64,000 nucleotides of DNA from Streptomyces sp. Sge12 (GCF_002080455.1 NZ_CP020555.1:5306501-5370500), one strand, 5' to 3'. Numbered from the stretch's first letter, positions 1 through 8,473 are shown. Numbers and translations: made by a program. Notes: generated by a model not told the origin, from the letters alone.

Positions 1-811
1 CGCTGTGGGTGTTCACGTAGTCGTCCATGGTGGCCGGCTGCGGGTCCCTGCCGAGCTCGTCGTCGTCGTACGCGGTGCCGGGCGCCTTCATGGAGCGCAG
101 CGCGACCCCGGTGACGTTGGGACCGAGCAGCCCGGCGCCGATCAGCCAGTCGGCCTGCTCGGCCGTCTGCTCCAGCGAGTACTGCTTGATGAGCGAGCCG
201 AAGACGTCCGACATCGACTCGTTCAGGGCGCCGGACTGCCCGTGGTAGGTCAGGTTCGCCGTGTACTGGGTGACCCCGTGGGTCAGTTCGTGGCCGATGA
301 CGTCCACCGACACGGTGAAGTCGAGGAAGAGGTCCCCGTCCCCGTCGCCGAAGACCATCTGCTGGCCGTCCCAGAAGGCGTTGTTGTACTCCTCGCCGTA
401 GTGGACGGTCGCGTCCAGTGCGAGCCCGGAGTCGTCGATCGAGCGCCGCCCGAAGCCCTTCAGGAACAGGTCGTAGGTGGCCCCGAGCCCCGCGTAGGCG
501 CGGTTGACGGTGGCGTCCCTGCTCAGCGGGTCGCCCTCCCCGCGGACCTTCTTCCCGGGCAGCCGGGTGCGGTGCTGGGCGTCGTAGATCGTCCGGTCCG
601 GTTCGTCCGAGGCCGGCGCGGCGAGGGTGGGGACGATCCCGCGCACGGCCGTGACGCGGCGCCGGGTGCGCAGCAGGGAGTCGCGTTCGAGGGTGCGCTG
701 GGCGAGGTCGGCGCGGCGGGAGTCCGCGGAGCGGGCGGCCTTGTCGAGGAGGTGCGGCGGCACGACCGTGCAGAAGACGGGGTGATGGCGGTGGGCGTGG
801 GAGGCATCCAT
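1..811 (-). CDS. Protealysin-like M4 neutral metalloprotease (C-terminus cut by window edge)
   Basis: Zinc endopeptidase of the thermolysin (M4) family. About 270 N-terminal residues are present and the gene runs off the left edge. Seen: HELTH zinc-binding/catalytic motif at about residue 174 followed by the NESMSD segment that carries the third zinc ligand. The N-terminus has no signal peptide. It carries a short propeptide with FCTVVPPH, the PPx motif of protealysin-like precursors. I chose ATG 811 over in-frame ATGs at 835 and 859 because a promoter (GTGACA-17-CACATT) ends six bases before it, which predicts a leaderless mRNA. Family knowledge: protealysin-like enzymes are often encoded next to an emfourin inhibitor, which would lie left of this window. 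Divergent from leuA. Confidence 0.88.
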   Translation of the reverse strand, partial: MDASHAHRHHPVFCTVVPPHLLDKAARSADSRRADLAQRTLERDSLLRTRRRVTAVRGIVPTLAAPASDEPDRTIYDAQHRTRLPGKKVRGEGDPLSRDATVNRAYAGLGATYDLFLKGFGRRSIDDSGLALDATVHYGEEYNNAFWDGQQMVFGDGDGDLFLDFTVSVDVIGHELTHGVTQYTANLTYHGQSGALNESMSDVFGSLIKQYSLEQTAEQADWLIGAGLLGPNVTGVALRSMKAPGTAYDDDELGRDPQPATMDDYVNTHS

Positions 812-817
812 GCCGGA

Positions 818-846
818 AATGTGGCAGTGGGTCATGACGCTGTCAC
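818..846 (-). promoter_or_regulatory. Putative promoter of the M4 protease
   Basis: On the minus strand GTGACA (841-846), a 17-bp spacer and CACATT (818-823), with the hexamer ending six bases before ATG 811. This is a good sigma-70-type match and predicts a leaderless transcript. Confidence 0.5.
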
Positions 847-968
847 TAGCTGCGACCATGATTCATTCACTTGTCTGAAAGCGGTGACGCCGGGTTGACG
901 GAACAACCTGACCCGGCGGGATCAAACGAGGCTTGGCTCACATTTGGTGCAAATCGGACCCTCGGGTC

Positions 969-998
969 TTGCATACTGAAACAGGTCCTCGCGATACG
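969..998 (+). promoter_or_regulatory. Candidate promoter for leuA leader transcript
   Basis: TTGCAT (969-974) and GATACG (993-998) separated by 18 bp, ending 27 bp before the leader-peptide ATG. The -10 match is weak; offered as the best candidate in this 366-bp gap. Confidence 0.3.
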
Positions 999-1025
999 GC
1001 GCGGCTCGGCTAGGCTCGGTCCATC

Positions 1026-1073
1026 ATGCGTTTCGGGCTGCTTCTCCTTAGCTGCCGCGGCGAGGGTCTGTAG
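1026..1073 (+). CDS. leuA leader (attenuator) peptide, 15 aa
   Basis: A 15-codon ORF reading MRFGLLLLSCRGEGL, with four consecutive Leu codons (CTG CTT CTC CTT) and a fifth Leu just before the stop. It lies 103 bp upstream of the 2-isopropylmalate synthase start. Known: leucine-codon leader peptides controlling leuA by ribosome stalling have been described for Actinobacteria. Inferred role: when charged leucyl-tRNA is scarce, stalling on the Leu run changes folding of the RNA downstream and favours leuA expression. Two of the four Leu codons in the run are pyrimidine-ending CTT, which is rare in this high-GC genome and would increase sensitivity. Confidence 0.7.
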   Translation: MRFGLLLLSCRGEGL

Positions 1074-1078
1074 TCGTA

Positions 1079-1134
1079 GGCCGACCCCCTCCCCGCGGAG
1101 TTTGGTGTTGCGGTTTTCACTACCGCCGTCGGCC
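1079..1134 (+). promoter_or_regulatory. Possible attenuator structure between leader and leuA
   Basis: GGCCGAC (1079-1085) can pair with GTCGGCC (1128-1134), enclosing a smaller hairpin GCGGT/ACCGC (1110-1114 with 1122-1126). It begins six bases after the leader stop codon, where a ribosome on the leader would affect folding. There is no T-run, so translational control or a Rho-type mechanism is as likely as intrinsic termination. Confidence 0.4.
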
Positions 1135-1176
1135 GTCCCAGCGAACTACACGCGGACACGCGAGGAGCCCAACGCC

Positions 1177-2940
1177 ATGAGCCAGCAGCCTTTTGTCGGT
1201 CGCCCCACGCCCATCACGAACGCGACCCACACCCAGCAGTCCTCCGGGATGCCGATCCACAAGTACGGACAGTACGAGCAGGTGGACATCCCGGACCGCA
1301 CCTGGCCGGACGCCCGCGTCACCAAGGCCCCCCGCTGGCTCTCCACCGACCTGCGCGACGGCAACCAGTCGCTGATCGACCCGATGACCCCCGCCCGCAA
1401 GCGCGAGATGTTCGACCTGCTGGTGCGCATGGGCTACAAGGAGATCGAGGTCGGCTTCCCCTCCTCCGGCGAGACCGACTTCGCCTTCGTCCGCTCCATC
1501 ATCGAAGAGGGCGCGATCCCGGACGACGTCACCATCTCCGTACTCACCCAGGCCCGCGAGGACCTGATCGAGCGGACCGTGGAGTCCCTGGTCGGCGCCA
1601 AGCGCGCCACCGTGCACCTGTACAACGCGACCGCCCCGACCTTCCGCCGGGTCGTCTTCCGCGGCACCAAGGAGCAGATCAAGCAGATCGCCGTCGACGG
1701 CACCCGCCTGGTCATGGAGTACGCCGAGAAGCTGCTGGGCCCGGAGACCACCTTCGGCTACCAGTACAGCCCGGAGATCTTCACCGACACCGAGCTGGAC
1801 TTCGCCCTGGAGGTCTGCGAGGCCGTCTGCGACGTCTGGCAGCCGTCCGAGGGCCGCGAGATCATCCTGAACCTGCCCGCCACCGTGGAGCGCTCGACGC
1901 CGTCCACGCACGCGGACCGCTTCGAGTGGATGGCCCGCAACCTGACCCGCCGCGAGCACATCTGCATCTCCGTCCACCCGCACAACGACCGCGGCACCGC
2001 CGTCGCCGCCGCCGAGCTGGCCCTGATGGCCGGCGCCGACCGCATCGAGGGCTGCCTGTTCGGGCAGGGCGAGCGCACCGGCAACGTGGACCTGATCACC
2101 CTGGGCATGAACCTGTTCTCGCAGGGCATCGACCCGCAGATCGACTTCTCGCAGATCGACGAGATCCGCCGCACCAGCGAGTACTGCAACCAGATGGAGG
2201 TCCACCCGCGCCACCCCTACGCGGGCGACCTGGTCTACACCGCCTTCTCCGGCTCCCACCAGGACGCCATCAAGAAGGGCTTCGACGCCATGGAGGCCGA
2301 CGCGGCCGCCCATGGCAAGACGGTCGACGACATCGAGTGGGCGGTCCCGTACCTGCCGATCGACCCGAAGGACGTCGGCCGCTCCTACGAGGCGGTCATC
2401 CGGGTCAACTCGCAGTCCGGCAAGGGCGGCATCGCGTACGTCCTGAAGAACGACCACAAGCTGGACCTGCCGCGCCGCATGCAGATCGAGTTCTCGCGGA
2501 TCATCCAGGCCAAGACCGACGCCGAGGGCGGCGAGGTCACGCCGAAGGCGATCTGGGACATCTTCTCCGACGAGTACCTGCCCAACCCCGAGAACCCGTG
2601 GGGTCGCATCCAGCTGCGCTCCGGTTCGACGGCCACCGACAAGGACGGCACGGACACGCTGACCGTCGAGGCGGTCGTGGACGGCGTGGAGACGGTCCTG
2701 AACGGCACCGGCAACGGCCCGATCTCCGCCTTCTTCGACGCGCTGGCCGGCATCGGGGTCGACGCCCGCCTGCTGGACTACACCGAGCACACCATGAGCG
2801 AGGGCGCCTCCGCCGTGGCCGCCTCGTACATCGAGTGCGTGATCGACGGCCGCGTCCTGTGGGGCATCGGCATCGACGCCAACACCACCCGCGCCTCCCT
2901 GAAGGCGGTCATCTCCGCCGTCAACCGCGCGGGCCGCTGA
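1177..2940 (+). CDS. leuA: 2-isopropylmalate synthase
   Basis: Condenses acetyl-CoA with 2-ketoisovalerate, the first committed step of leucine synthesis. 587 residues, normal for the long actinobacterial form. The start is ATG 1177, behind GAGGAG at 1162-1167; an upstream in-frame extension exists but overlaps the leader region. Seen: the HMGL-like TIM barrel (about residues 65-340) with the substrate motif LRDGNQ and the HPHNDRG metal-binding HxH motif, then the C-terminal regulatory (LeuA allosteric) domain at about residues 440-580, which binds leucine in the family. Monocistronic: leader upstream and a strong terminator immediately after. Likely regulated by leader-peptide attenuation plus leucine feedback. 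Confidence 0.97.
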   Translation: MSQQPFVGRPTPITNATHTQQSSGMPIHKYGQYEQVDIPDRTWPDARVTKAPRWLSTDLRDGNQSLIDPMTPARKREMFDLLVRMGYKEIEVGFPSSGETDFAFVRSIIEEGAIPDDVTISVLTQAREDLIERTVESLVGAKRATVHLYNATAPTFRRVVFRGTKEQIKQIAVDGTRLVMEYAEKLLGPETTFGYQYSPEIFTDTELDFALEVCEAVCDVWQPSEGREIILNLPATVERSTPSTHADRFEWMARNLTRREHICISVHPHNDRGTAVAAAELALMAGADRIEGCLFGQGERTGNVDLITLGMNLFSQGIDPQIDFSQIDEIRRTSEYCNQMEVHPRHPYAGDLVYTAFSGSHQDAIKKGFDAMEADAAAHGKTVDDIEWAVPYLPIDPKDVGRSYEAVIRVNSQSGKGGIAYVLKNDHKLDLPRRMQIEFSRIIQAKTDAEGGEVTPKAIWDIFSDEYLPNPENPWGRIQLRSGSTATDKDGTDTLTVEAVVDGVETVLNGTGNGPISAFFDALAGIGVDARLLDYTEHTMSEGASAVAASYIECVIDGRVLWGIGIDANTTRASLKAVISAVNRAGR

Positions 2941-2953
2941 CCCCTCGTACGTG

Positions 2954-2991
2954 CTGCCCCGCCCCCTTCCGCGCCGAAGGGGGCGGGGCAG
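2954..2991 (+). terminator. Bidirectional terminator between leuA and SDR
   Basis: Perfect 16-bp stem (arms 2954-2969 and 2976-2991) with a six-base loop, placed between the convergent leuA and SDR stop codons. No T-run, as is common in Streptomyces. Confidence 0.8.
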
Positions 2992-2997
2992 CGGCGT

Positions 2998-3756
2998 TCA
3001 GCGGGCCAGGTAGCCGCCGTCCACCGGCACGATCGCGCCCGTCACGAACGAGGCCGCGTCGGAGGCCAGGAAGGCGATCACCCGGGCCACCTCCTCCGGT
3101 TCGCCGAGCCGGCCCATCGGGTGCGCCCCGGCGATCTCCGACAGGTACTCCGGCCCGCCCGGCTCGTCCTTCAGCGCGATCACCCGCTCCGTACGGATGG
3201 TTCCGGGAGCCACCGCGTTGACCCGGATCCCGTGCGCGGCCCACTCCACCGCGAGGTGCTTGGTCAGCCCCGACGCCACGAACTTCGCCGGCCCGTAAGC
3301 GGCCTGGCGGGCCTGCCCGGCCACTCCCGAGATCGAGGACACGCAGACCAGGGCCCCGCCGGGCCGCGGCTGCGAGGTCATCGCCTCGATGGCGTACTTG
3401 CAGGTCAGGAACATTCCGCGGCCGTCCACCGCCATGACGTGGTCCCAGTCCTCGGGGCTGGTCTCCCGTACGTCGGACAGCGGCAGCACCCCGGCGTTCG
3501 CCACGGCGACGTCCAGGCGCCCGTAGGCCTCGACGGCGGCCGCCACCATCGCGTGATTGGCCTCCGGATCGGCCACGTCACCGCCGACCGCGGTGATCGC
3601 GTACCCCTCCGCGGCCAATTCCGTACGCAGGGCCTCGACGCCCGGGGCATTGATGTCGGCCGCGGTCACCCGGGCCCCGGAACGGGCCAGGAGCAGGGCG
3701 GTGGCCCGGCCGATCCCGCTCGCGGCGCCCGTGACCAGACAGGACTTCTCGTTCAT
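2998..3756 (-). CDS. SDR family NAD(P)-dependent oxidoreductase
   Basis: Classical short-chain dehydrogenase/reductase of 252 residues, cytoplasmic. Seen: N-terminal dinucleotide motif TGAASGIG, NAG motif (ANAG), catalytic Ser in SSISG, YGPAK (Tyr/Lys of the catalytic tetrad) and the C-terminal VDGGY signature. The start is ATG 3756 (MNEKSCLVTG), because the family begins a few residues before the TGxxxGIG motif; a longer reading frame upstream has no counterpart in the family. Convergent with leuA. Substrate cannot be deduced. Confidence 0.9.
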   Translation of the reverse strand: MNEKSCLVTGAASGIGRATALLLARSGARVTAADINAPGVEALRTELAAEGYAITAVGGDVADPEANHAMVAAAVEAYGRLDVAVANAGVLPLSDVRETSPEDWDHVMAVDGRGMFLTCKYAIEAMTSQPRPGGALVCVSSISGVAGQARQAAYGPAKFVASGLTKHLAVEWAAHGIRVNAVAPGTIRTERVIALKDEPGGPEYLSEIAGAHPMGRLGEPEEVARVIAFLASDAASFVTGAIVPVDGGYLAR

Positions 3757-3927
3757 GCCGCGAACCCTAGGGGGAGCGGGGCGGGGACGGGGGGACGCCG
3801 GGGGCGCAGACCGGCCAAGTCCGCCGCCCGGCACATGTTGTCTTGTCACACGACTGACGCATCCTCACCGATGTGGCTAACATCACGCCCACCCGGCGAT
3901 GTTGCCGGAAGGTTACGGAGGTGCGAC

Positions 3928-4623
3928 GTGCTGCCAGTTCGGGGTGGGGACGGCCGGAAGCTGACGGTCTGGGGCACCCGTACCACCTGGAGCACCGTGG
4001 GCGACGGGGAGTTCTTCTGCCCCGCCTGCGGTGGCGACCGCAACTACCGCCGGCGCACCGGACGACGCCGGTTCACCGTCCTCGGGGTGCCGCTGCTGCC
4101 CCGCGGGCAGGCCGGGCCCGTCATCGAGTGCCAGGGCTGCCGGGCCCGCTTCGACACCGACGTCCTCGACCACCTCACCACGACCCGCTTCACCGCCCTG
4201 CTGCGCGACGCCGTGCACACCGTGGCGCTCGCCGTGCTCACCGCGGGCGGGACGGCCTCGCGGAGCGCGCTGGAGGCCGCGGTGGGCGCCGTACGGGCCG
4301 CGGGCTTCCAGGACTGCACCGAGGAGCAGCTGGAGTCCCTCGTGGAGGCGCTGTCCAGCGACGAGGGCCGGCTCGGGCTGTACGACGTCCCGGAGTGCTG
4401 CGGGGCCGCGCTGTCGATAGAGCTGCACGAGGCCCTGGAGCCGCTGGCCCCGCACCTGGCCGGCCCCGGCCGTGAATCGATCCTGCTCCAGGGGGCCCGT
4501 ATCGCGCTCGCGGACGGCCCGTACACCCCGGCCGAGCGCGAGGTGCTCGCCACGGTCGGCGCGGCGCTGCGGATCGACACGGACGAGGTGGCCCGGCTGC
4601 TGTCGGCGGTCCGCGCGCCCTAG
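3928..4623 (+). CDS. TerB-family tellurite-resistance-like protein with N-terminal zinc ribbon
   Basis: 231 residues. The start is GTG 3928, with ACGGAG at 3915-3920. Seen: an N-terminal zinc-ribbon-like part with two CxxC pairs (CPAC and CQGC) separated by an Arg-rich stretch, then an alpha-helical C-terminal half with TerB-like character (the LADGPYTPAEREVLATVGAAL segment region, about residues 190-215, resembles the TerB metal-binding helix pair). TerB domains are associated with membrane or phage/stress complexes, but function here is unknown. It stands alone between a divergent SDR and its own terminator. Confidence 0.75.
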   Translation: MLPVRGGDGRKLTVWGTRTTWSTVGDGEFFCPACGGDRNYRRRTGRRRFTVLGVPLLPRGQAGPVIECQGCRARFDTDVLDHLTTTRFTALLRDAVHTVALAVLTAGGTASRSALEAAVGAVRAAGFQDCTEEQLESLVEALSSDEGRLGLYDVPECCGAALSIELHEALEPLAPHLAGPGRESILLQGARIALADGPYTPAEREVLATVGAALRIDTDEVARLLSAVRAP

Positions 4624-4644
4624 GCGTGCCGTACGGACGTGGAG

Positions 4645-4678
4645 GGGCCCTGCGCGGAGAAGCGGCGCAGGGCCCTTT
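4645..4678 (+). terminator. Rho-independent terminator after TerB-like gene
   Basis: Perfect 11-bp GC-rich stem (4645-4655 with 4665-4675), nine-base loop, followed by TTT. Confidence 0.8.
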
Positions 4679-5230
4679 CGTGTCCGTTCCGCTGCGCCGA
4701 TCCGTCCGGGATCCGTCCGAAACGGCCCTCCACGACGTAACGATCCGGCCTCGCGGGGCCGATTTCGGGACGCGTGAACGTCGTGTGAAGGGCGGAGGCC
4801 CTCCCTCCGAGCCCGGCGTGTCCACCTGTCGGACGGCCGGAACAGCGCCTTCGGGTTTGCCTGCCGCAGGCGCGGCAAACGCCGTACGCGCACGTCACAG
4901 CGGGTGCGCTTCGCAGTCGCACGGCAGGAGGGCCGGACTCCACGCCGCTGTGCTCATACTCCTGTCGAGGAGCCCGCACCACTGGAGAAACCTCCAGATC
5001 GAGCACGCGTGAACGTCAACAGTTTGTCGAAGTCGACGATACCTGTGAGGCCCCCCACAGGCGTTCAATTCCGGTCACACGACAAGACGGCGCCGTTAAC
5101 ACAGCGCGGCTTCGATTCACCTCGACGTGAACGTACTGACAACCCTGGCGTATCAACGGGTTAGCGACCCACTGCGCCCAGGGACAACCAGATCTCCTCT
5201 CACTTACCTACCTTGAAGGGCAAGGCTGAG
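4679..5230 (+). other. 550-bp gene-free leader/promoter region before the nucleobase permease
   Basis: No ORF here has convincing coding bias. It holds a hairpin with GTTTGCC/GGCAAAC arms around 4854-4880 and an unusually AT-rich last 200 bp for this genome. The permease start is preceded by GAAGGG and AAGG. The length suggests a long 5' untranslated leader or complex promoter control; I see no recognisable purine riboswitch. Confidence 0.4.
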
Positions 5231-6715
5231 ATGGCACGTGTCGCCGCCCGGCTTTCCACCGACGGAGAGCAGAGCACCCACCCGGTCGACGAGGTGCTCC
5301 CCGTTCCCAAGCTCGCGCTGTACGGCTTCCAGCACGTACTCGCCTTCTACGCCGGTGCGGTGATCGTTCCGATCATCGTCGGCAATGCGCTGAAGCTGAG
5401 CCCTGAACAGCTGGTCTACCTGATCAACGCGGACCTCTTCACCTGCGGTATCGCCTCGATCATCCAGGCCTGGGGCATAGGCCGGATCGGCGCGCGACTG
5501 CCGCTGATCCAGGGCGTGACCTTCACCGCGGTCTCCCCGATGATCGCCATCGGCCTCGGCGCGGGAGGCGGCACCGCCGCCCTCCTGGTCATCTACGGCG
5601 CCGTGATCACCGCCGGTCTCGCCACCTTCGCCTTCGCCTGGCTGCCCGCCAAGGCCTTCCGGACCGTGATGCGGCTGTTCCCACCGGTCGTCACCGGCAC
5701 GGTGATCACCGTGCTGGGCATCGTCCTGATCCCGGTCGGTCTCAACGACGCGGCCGGCGGCCTCGGCAGCCCCGACTTCGGGGACCCGAAGAACTTCGCC
5801 TACGCCGGCGGCACGATGCTCTTCATCCTCGTCCTGATGAAGATCGGCAGGCCCTTCCTCTCCAGCATCTCGATCCTCCTCGGCCTGGTCGTCGGCACCA
5901 CCGTCGCCTTCCTCCTCGGGGACGCGAAGTTCGGCGACGTGAGCAAGTCCGAGTGGATCGGCATCACCACCCCCTTCCACTTCGGTGCCCCGAAGTTCGA
6001 GTGGTTCCCGATCGTCCTGATGCTCATCGTCATGCTGATCACCATGGTCGAGACGACCGGTGACACCTACGCCGTCGGCGACATCGTCGGCAAGGAGGTC
6101 GACAGCGAGACCGTGGCCCGCGCCCTGCGTGCCGACGGCGCGGCGACCGCCCTCGGCGGCGTCCTCAACTCCTTCCCGTACGTGGCCTTCGCCGAGAACG
6201 TCGGCCTGGTGCGGATGACGAAGGTCAAGAGCCGGTTCGTGGTCGTCGCCGCGGGTGTGTTCATGATCGTCCTGGGCCTGCTGCCCAAGGCCGCCGCGAT
6301 CGTCGCCGCCGTCCCGCACGGCGTCCTCGGCGGCGCCGCGACCGTCATGTTTGCCATGGTCGCCCTGGCCGGCATCCAGACCCTGGCCAAGGTGGACCTG
6401 AAGGAGGAGAAGAACGCCCTGATCGTCGGCGTCTCCCTGGCCTTCGCCCTGCTCCCCGCGACCGTCCCGGTCCTCTTCGCCAAGCACATGGACCCGGACC
6501 TGTCCTCGCTGCTCAACAGCGGTGTGACGCTGGGTGCCACGTCCGCCATCGTCCTGAACCTGGTCTTCAACGGCCTGGCCAAGGACGGGGCCCACGACGT
6601 CCCCAAGGTCGAACTGCCCGCCCAGGTGGCGGCGGCCGGGGACGACGCGGATTCCGCAGCAGCCGCACCGGCCCCGTCGGGTGAGGGCGAAGAGGCCCGG
6701 ACCCCGGCCTCCTGA
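5231..6715 (+). CDS. NCS2 family nucleobase:cation symporter (uric acid/xanthine/uracil type)
   Basis: Inner-membrane permease of 494 residues with about 12-14 hydrophobic segments, importing a purine or pyrimidine base with protons or sodium. Seen: the NCS2 signature at about residue 321, ENVGLVRMTK, fitting [Q/E/P]NxGxxxxT[R/K/G]. Surrounding residues (FPYVAFAENVGLV) look most like the xanthine/urate branch, but that branch usually has Gln where this protein has Glu, so specificity is left open. The start is ATG 5231; a TTG 18 bp upstream is less likely because AAGGG/AAGG precede the ATG. The tail after about residue 460 is Ala/Glu-rich and cytoplasmic. Flanked by terminators, so monocistronic. 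Confidence 0.93.
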   Translation: MARVAARLSTDGEQSTHPVDEVLPVPKLALYGFQHVLAFYAGAVIVPIIVGNALKLSPEQLVYLINADLFTCGIASIIQAWGIGRIGARLPLIQGVTFTAVSPMIAIGLGAGGGTAALLVIYGAVITAGLATFAFAWLPAKAFRTVMRLFPPVVTGTVITVLGIVLIPVGLNDAAGGLGSPDFGDPKNFAYAGGTMLFILVLMKIGRPFLSSISILLGLVVGTTVAFLLGDAKFGDVSKSEWIGITTPFHFGAPKFEWFPIVLMLIVMLITMVETTGDTYAVGDIVGKEVDSETVARALRADGAATALGGVLNSFPYVAFAENVGLVRMTKVKSRFVVVAAGVFMIVLGLLPKAAAIVAAVPHGVLGGAATVMFAMVALAGIQTLAKVDLKEEKNALIVGVSLAFALLPATVPVLFAKHMDPDLSSLLNSGVTLGATSAIVLNLVFNGLAKDGAHDVPKVELPAQVAAAGDDADSAAAAPAPSGEGEEARTPAS

Positions 6716-6731
6716 TCCTCCCAAGGGGTGC

Positions 6732-6769
6732 TGGCCCCTCGTGCGGACCCGGGTCCGCACGAGGGGCCA
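6732..6769 (+). terminator. Terminator after permease
   Basis: A 38-bp perfect palindrome (arms 6732-6750 and 6751-6769), 17 bp after the permease stop codon. Confidence 0.8.
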
Positions 6770-6807
6770 TCGCTGTCCCGTCGCGTCCCGCTGTCGGCGG
6801 CGTACGG

Positions 6808-6813
6808 GACAAT
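6808..6813 (+). promoter_or_regulatory. -10 box of recO (leaderless)
   Basis: GACAAT ends six bases before ATG 6820. The same string GGGACAATGGGC occurs at the same distance before dusB (18243). No good -35. Confidence 0.45.
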
Positions 6814-6819
6814 GGGCCC

Positions 6820-7566
6820 ATGAGCCTGTTCCGCGACGACGGCATCGTGCTGCGCACCCAGAAGCTGGGTGAGGCGGACCGCATCATCACGCTGCTCACC
6901 CGCGGCCACGGCCGGGTGCGGGCCGTCGCCCGCGGGGTCCGGCGCACCAAGTCCAAGTTCGGCGCCGGGCTGGAACCTTTCTCCCACGCCGACGTGCAGT
7001 TCTTCGCCCGCGGCAGCGAACTGATCGGCCGCAGCCTCCCGCTCTGCACCCAGACCGAGATCATCGCCCCGTACGGCAACGGCATCGTCACCGACTACGC
7101 CCGCTACACCGCCGGCACCGCGATGCTGGAGACCGCCGAGCGGTTCACCGAGAACGAGGGCGAGCCCGCCGTGCAGCAGTACCTGCTGCTCGTCGGAGCC
7201 CTGCGCACCCTCTCGCGCGGCGAGCACGAGCCCCACCTGATCCTCGACGCCTTCCTGCTGCGCTCCCTCGCGGTCAACGGCTACGCGCCCAGCTTCGAGG
7301 ACTGCGCGAAGTGCGGCATCCACGGCCCCAACCGGCACTTCTCCGTCGCCGCGGGCGGGGTGATATGCGGGGACTGCCGGGTACCCGGCAGCGTCGTACC
7401 CTCGTCGGAGGCCATCGCCCTGCTCAGCGCCCTGCTGACGGGCGACTGGGGGCATGCCGACGCGTGCGAGGCGCGTCACGTGCGGGAGGGCAGCGGGCTG
7501 GTCTCCGCCTATTTGCACTGGCATCTGGAGCGCGGGCTACGCTCCCTGCGATACGTCGAGAAATAG
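6820..7566 (+). CDS. recO: DNA repair protein RecO
   Basis: 248 residues. RecO works with RecR to load RecA at SSB-coated gaps in the RecFOR recombination pathway. Seen: N-terminal OB-fold (about residues 1-80, beginning MSLFRDDGIVLRT) and a helical C-terminal part with a zinc-binding Cys set: CAKC at about 161-164 and CGDC at about 183-186. Full length. The stop codon overlaps the ribosome binding site of uppS, so the two genes are co-transcribed and probably translationally coupled. Confidence 0.96.
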   Translation: MSLFRDDGIVLRTQKLGEADRIITLLTRGHGRVRAVARGVRRTKSKFGAGLEPFSHADVQFFARGSELIGRSLPLCTQTEIIAPYGNGIVTDYARYTAGTAMLETAERFTENEGEPAVQQYLLLVGALRTLSRGEHEPHLILDAFLLRSLAVNGYAPSFEDCAKCGIHGPNRHFSVAAGGVICGDCRVPGSVVPSSEAIALLSALLTGDWGHADACEARHVREGSGLVSAYLHWHLERGLRSLRYVEK

Positions 7567-7577
7567 GAGCTGGGCAC

Positions 7578-8402
7578 ATGGCACGACGCGGGATTCTGGG
7601 GCGCTCTCGCCGCGAGTACAAGGTTCCCGAACCGCACCCCTCCGGCGCGGTCCCGCCGAAGATCCCCGGCGAGCTCGTCCCGAACCACGTCGCGGTCGTC
7701 ATGGACGGCAACGGCCGCTGGGCCAAGGAGCGCGGTCTGCCGCGCACCGAGGGCCACAAGGTCGGCGAGGGCGTCGTGCTCGACGTGCTCAAGGGCTGCC
7801 TGGAGATGGGCGTCAAGAACCTGTCCCTGTACGCCTTCTCGACGGAGAACTGGAAGCGCTCGCCCGACGAGGTCCGCTTCCTGATGAACTTCAACCGCGA
7901 CGTCATCCGGCGCCGCCGCGACGAGATGAACGAGCTGGGCATCCGCATCCGCTGGGTCGGCCGCATGCCGAAGATGTGGAAGTCGGTCGTCCAGGAGCTC
8001 CAGGTCGCCCAGGAGCAGACCGTCGGCAACGACGCCATGACCCTCTACTTCTGCGTCAACTACGGCGGCCGCGCGGAGATCGCGGACGCGGCGCAGGCCA
8101 TCGCCCGCGATGTCGCCGCGGGCCGGCTGGACCCGTCGAAGGTGAACGAGAAGACCTTCGCGAAGTACATGTACTACCCGGACATGCCGGACGTGGACCT
8201 CTTCCTGCGCCCCAGCGGCGAGCAGCGCACGTCCAACTACCTGCTCTGGCAGAGCGCGTACGCCGAGATGGTCTTCCAGGACGTCCTGTGGCCGGACTTC
8301 GACCGCCGCAACCTCTGGGCGGCCTGCCTGGAGTACGCGCAGCGCGACCGCCGCTTCGGCGGCGCCGTCCCGAACCAGCCGGAGCCGGGCACCTCCGCCT
8401 GA
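7578..8402 (+). CDS. uppS: Isoprenyl transferase (undecaprenyl/decaprenyl diphosphate synthase)
   Basis: 274 residues. cis-Prenyltransferase that adds isopentenyl units to make the lipid carrier of cell-wall synthesis. Seen: MDGNGRWA with the catalytic Asp at about residue 44, the FSTENWKR segment, and RPSGEQRTSNYLLWQ with the substrate-binding Arg and Ser residues. The start is ATG 7578, with AGGAG 7565-7569 overlapping the recO stop. Second gene of the recO-uppS operon; convergent with zur. Confidence 0.96.
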   Translation: MARRGILGRSRREYKVPEPHPSGAVPPKIPGELVPNHVAVVMDGNGRWAKERGLPRTEGHKVGEGVVLDVLKGCLEMGVKNLSLYAFSTENWKRSPDEVRFLMNFNRDVIRRRRDEMNELGIRIRWVGRMPKMWKSVVQELQVAQEQTVGNDAMTLYFCVNYGGRAEIADAAQAIARDVAAGRLDPSKVNEKTFAKYMYYPDMPDVDLFLRPSGEQRTSNYLLWQSAYAEMVFQDVLWPDFDRRNLWAACLEYAQRDRRFGGAVPNQPEPGTSA

Positions 8403-8419
8403 GCACCCGCTCGATCCGT

Positions 8420-8450
8420 CCCCCGGCCGGGGAAAACACCTGGCCGGGGG
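8420..8450 (+). terminator. Terminator between uppS and zur
   Basis: 9-bp stem CCCCCGGCC/GGCCGGGGG (8420-8428 with 8442-8450) around an A-containing loop, between convergent genes. Confidence 0.6.
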
Positions 8451-8473
8451 CGGGAGCGGTGCAGCCGGAGCGG

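Noticed and set aside
871..1176. A 102-codon N-terminal extension of leuA
   Set aside because: It would erase the leader peptide and regulatory structure and lacks family similarity; the ribosome site supports ATG 1177.
2954..2991. Protein-binding operator
   Set aside because: Its place between two convergent stops fits a bidirectional terminator better.
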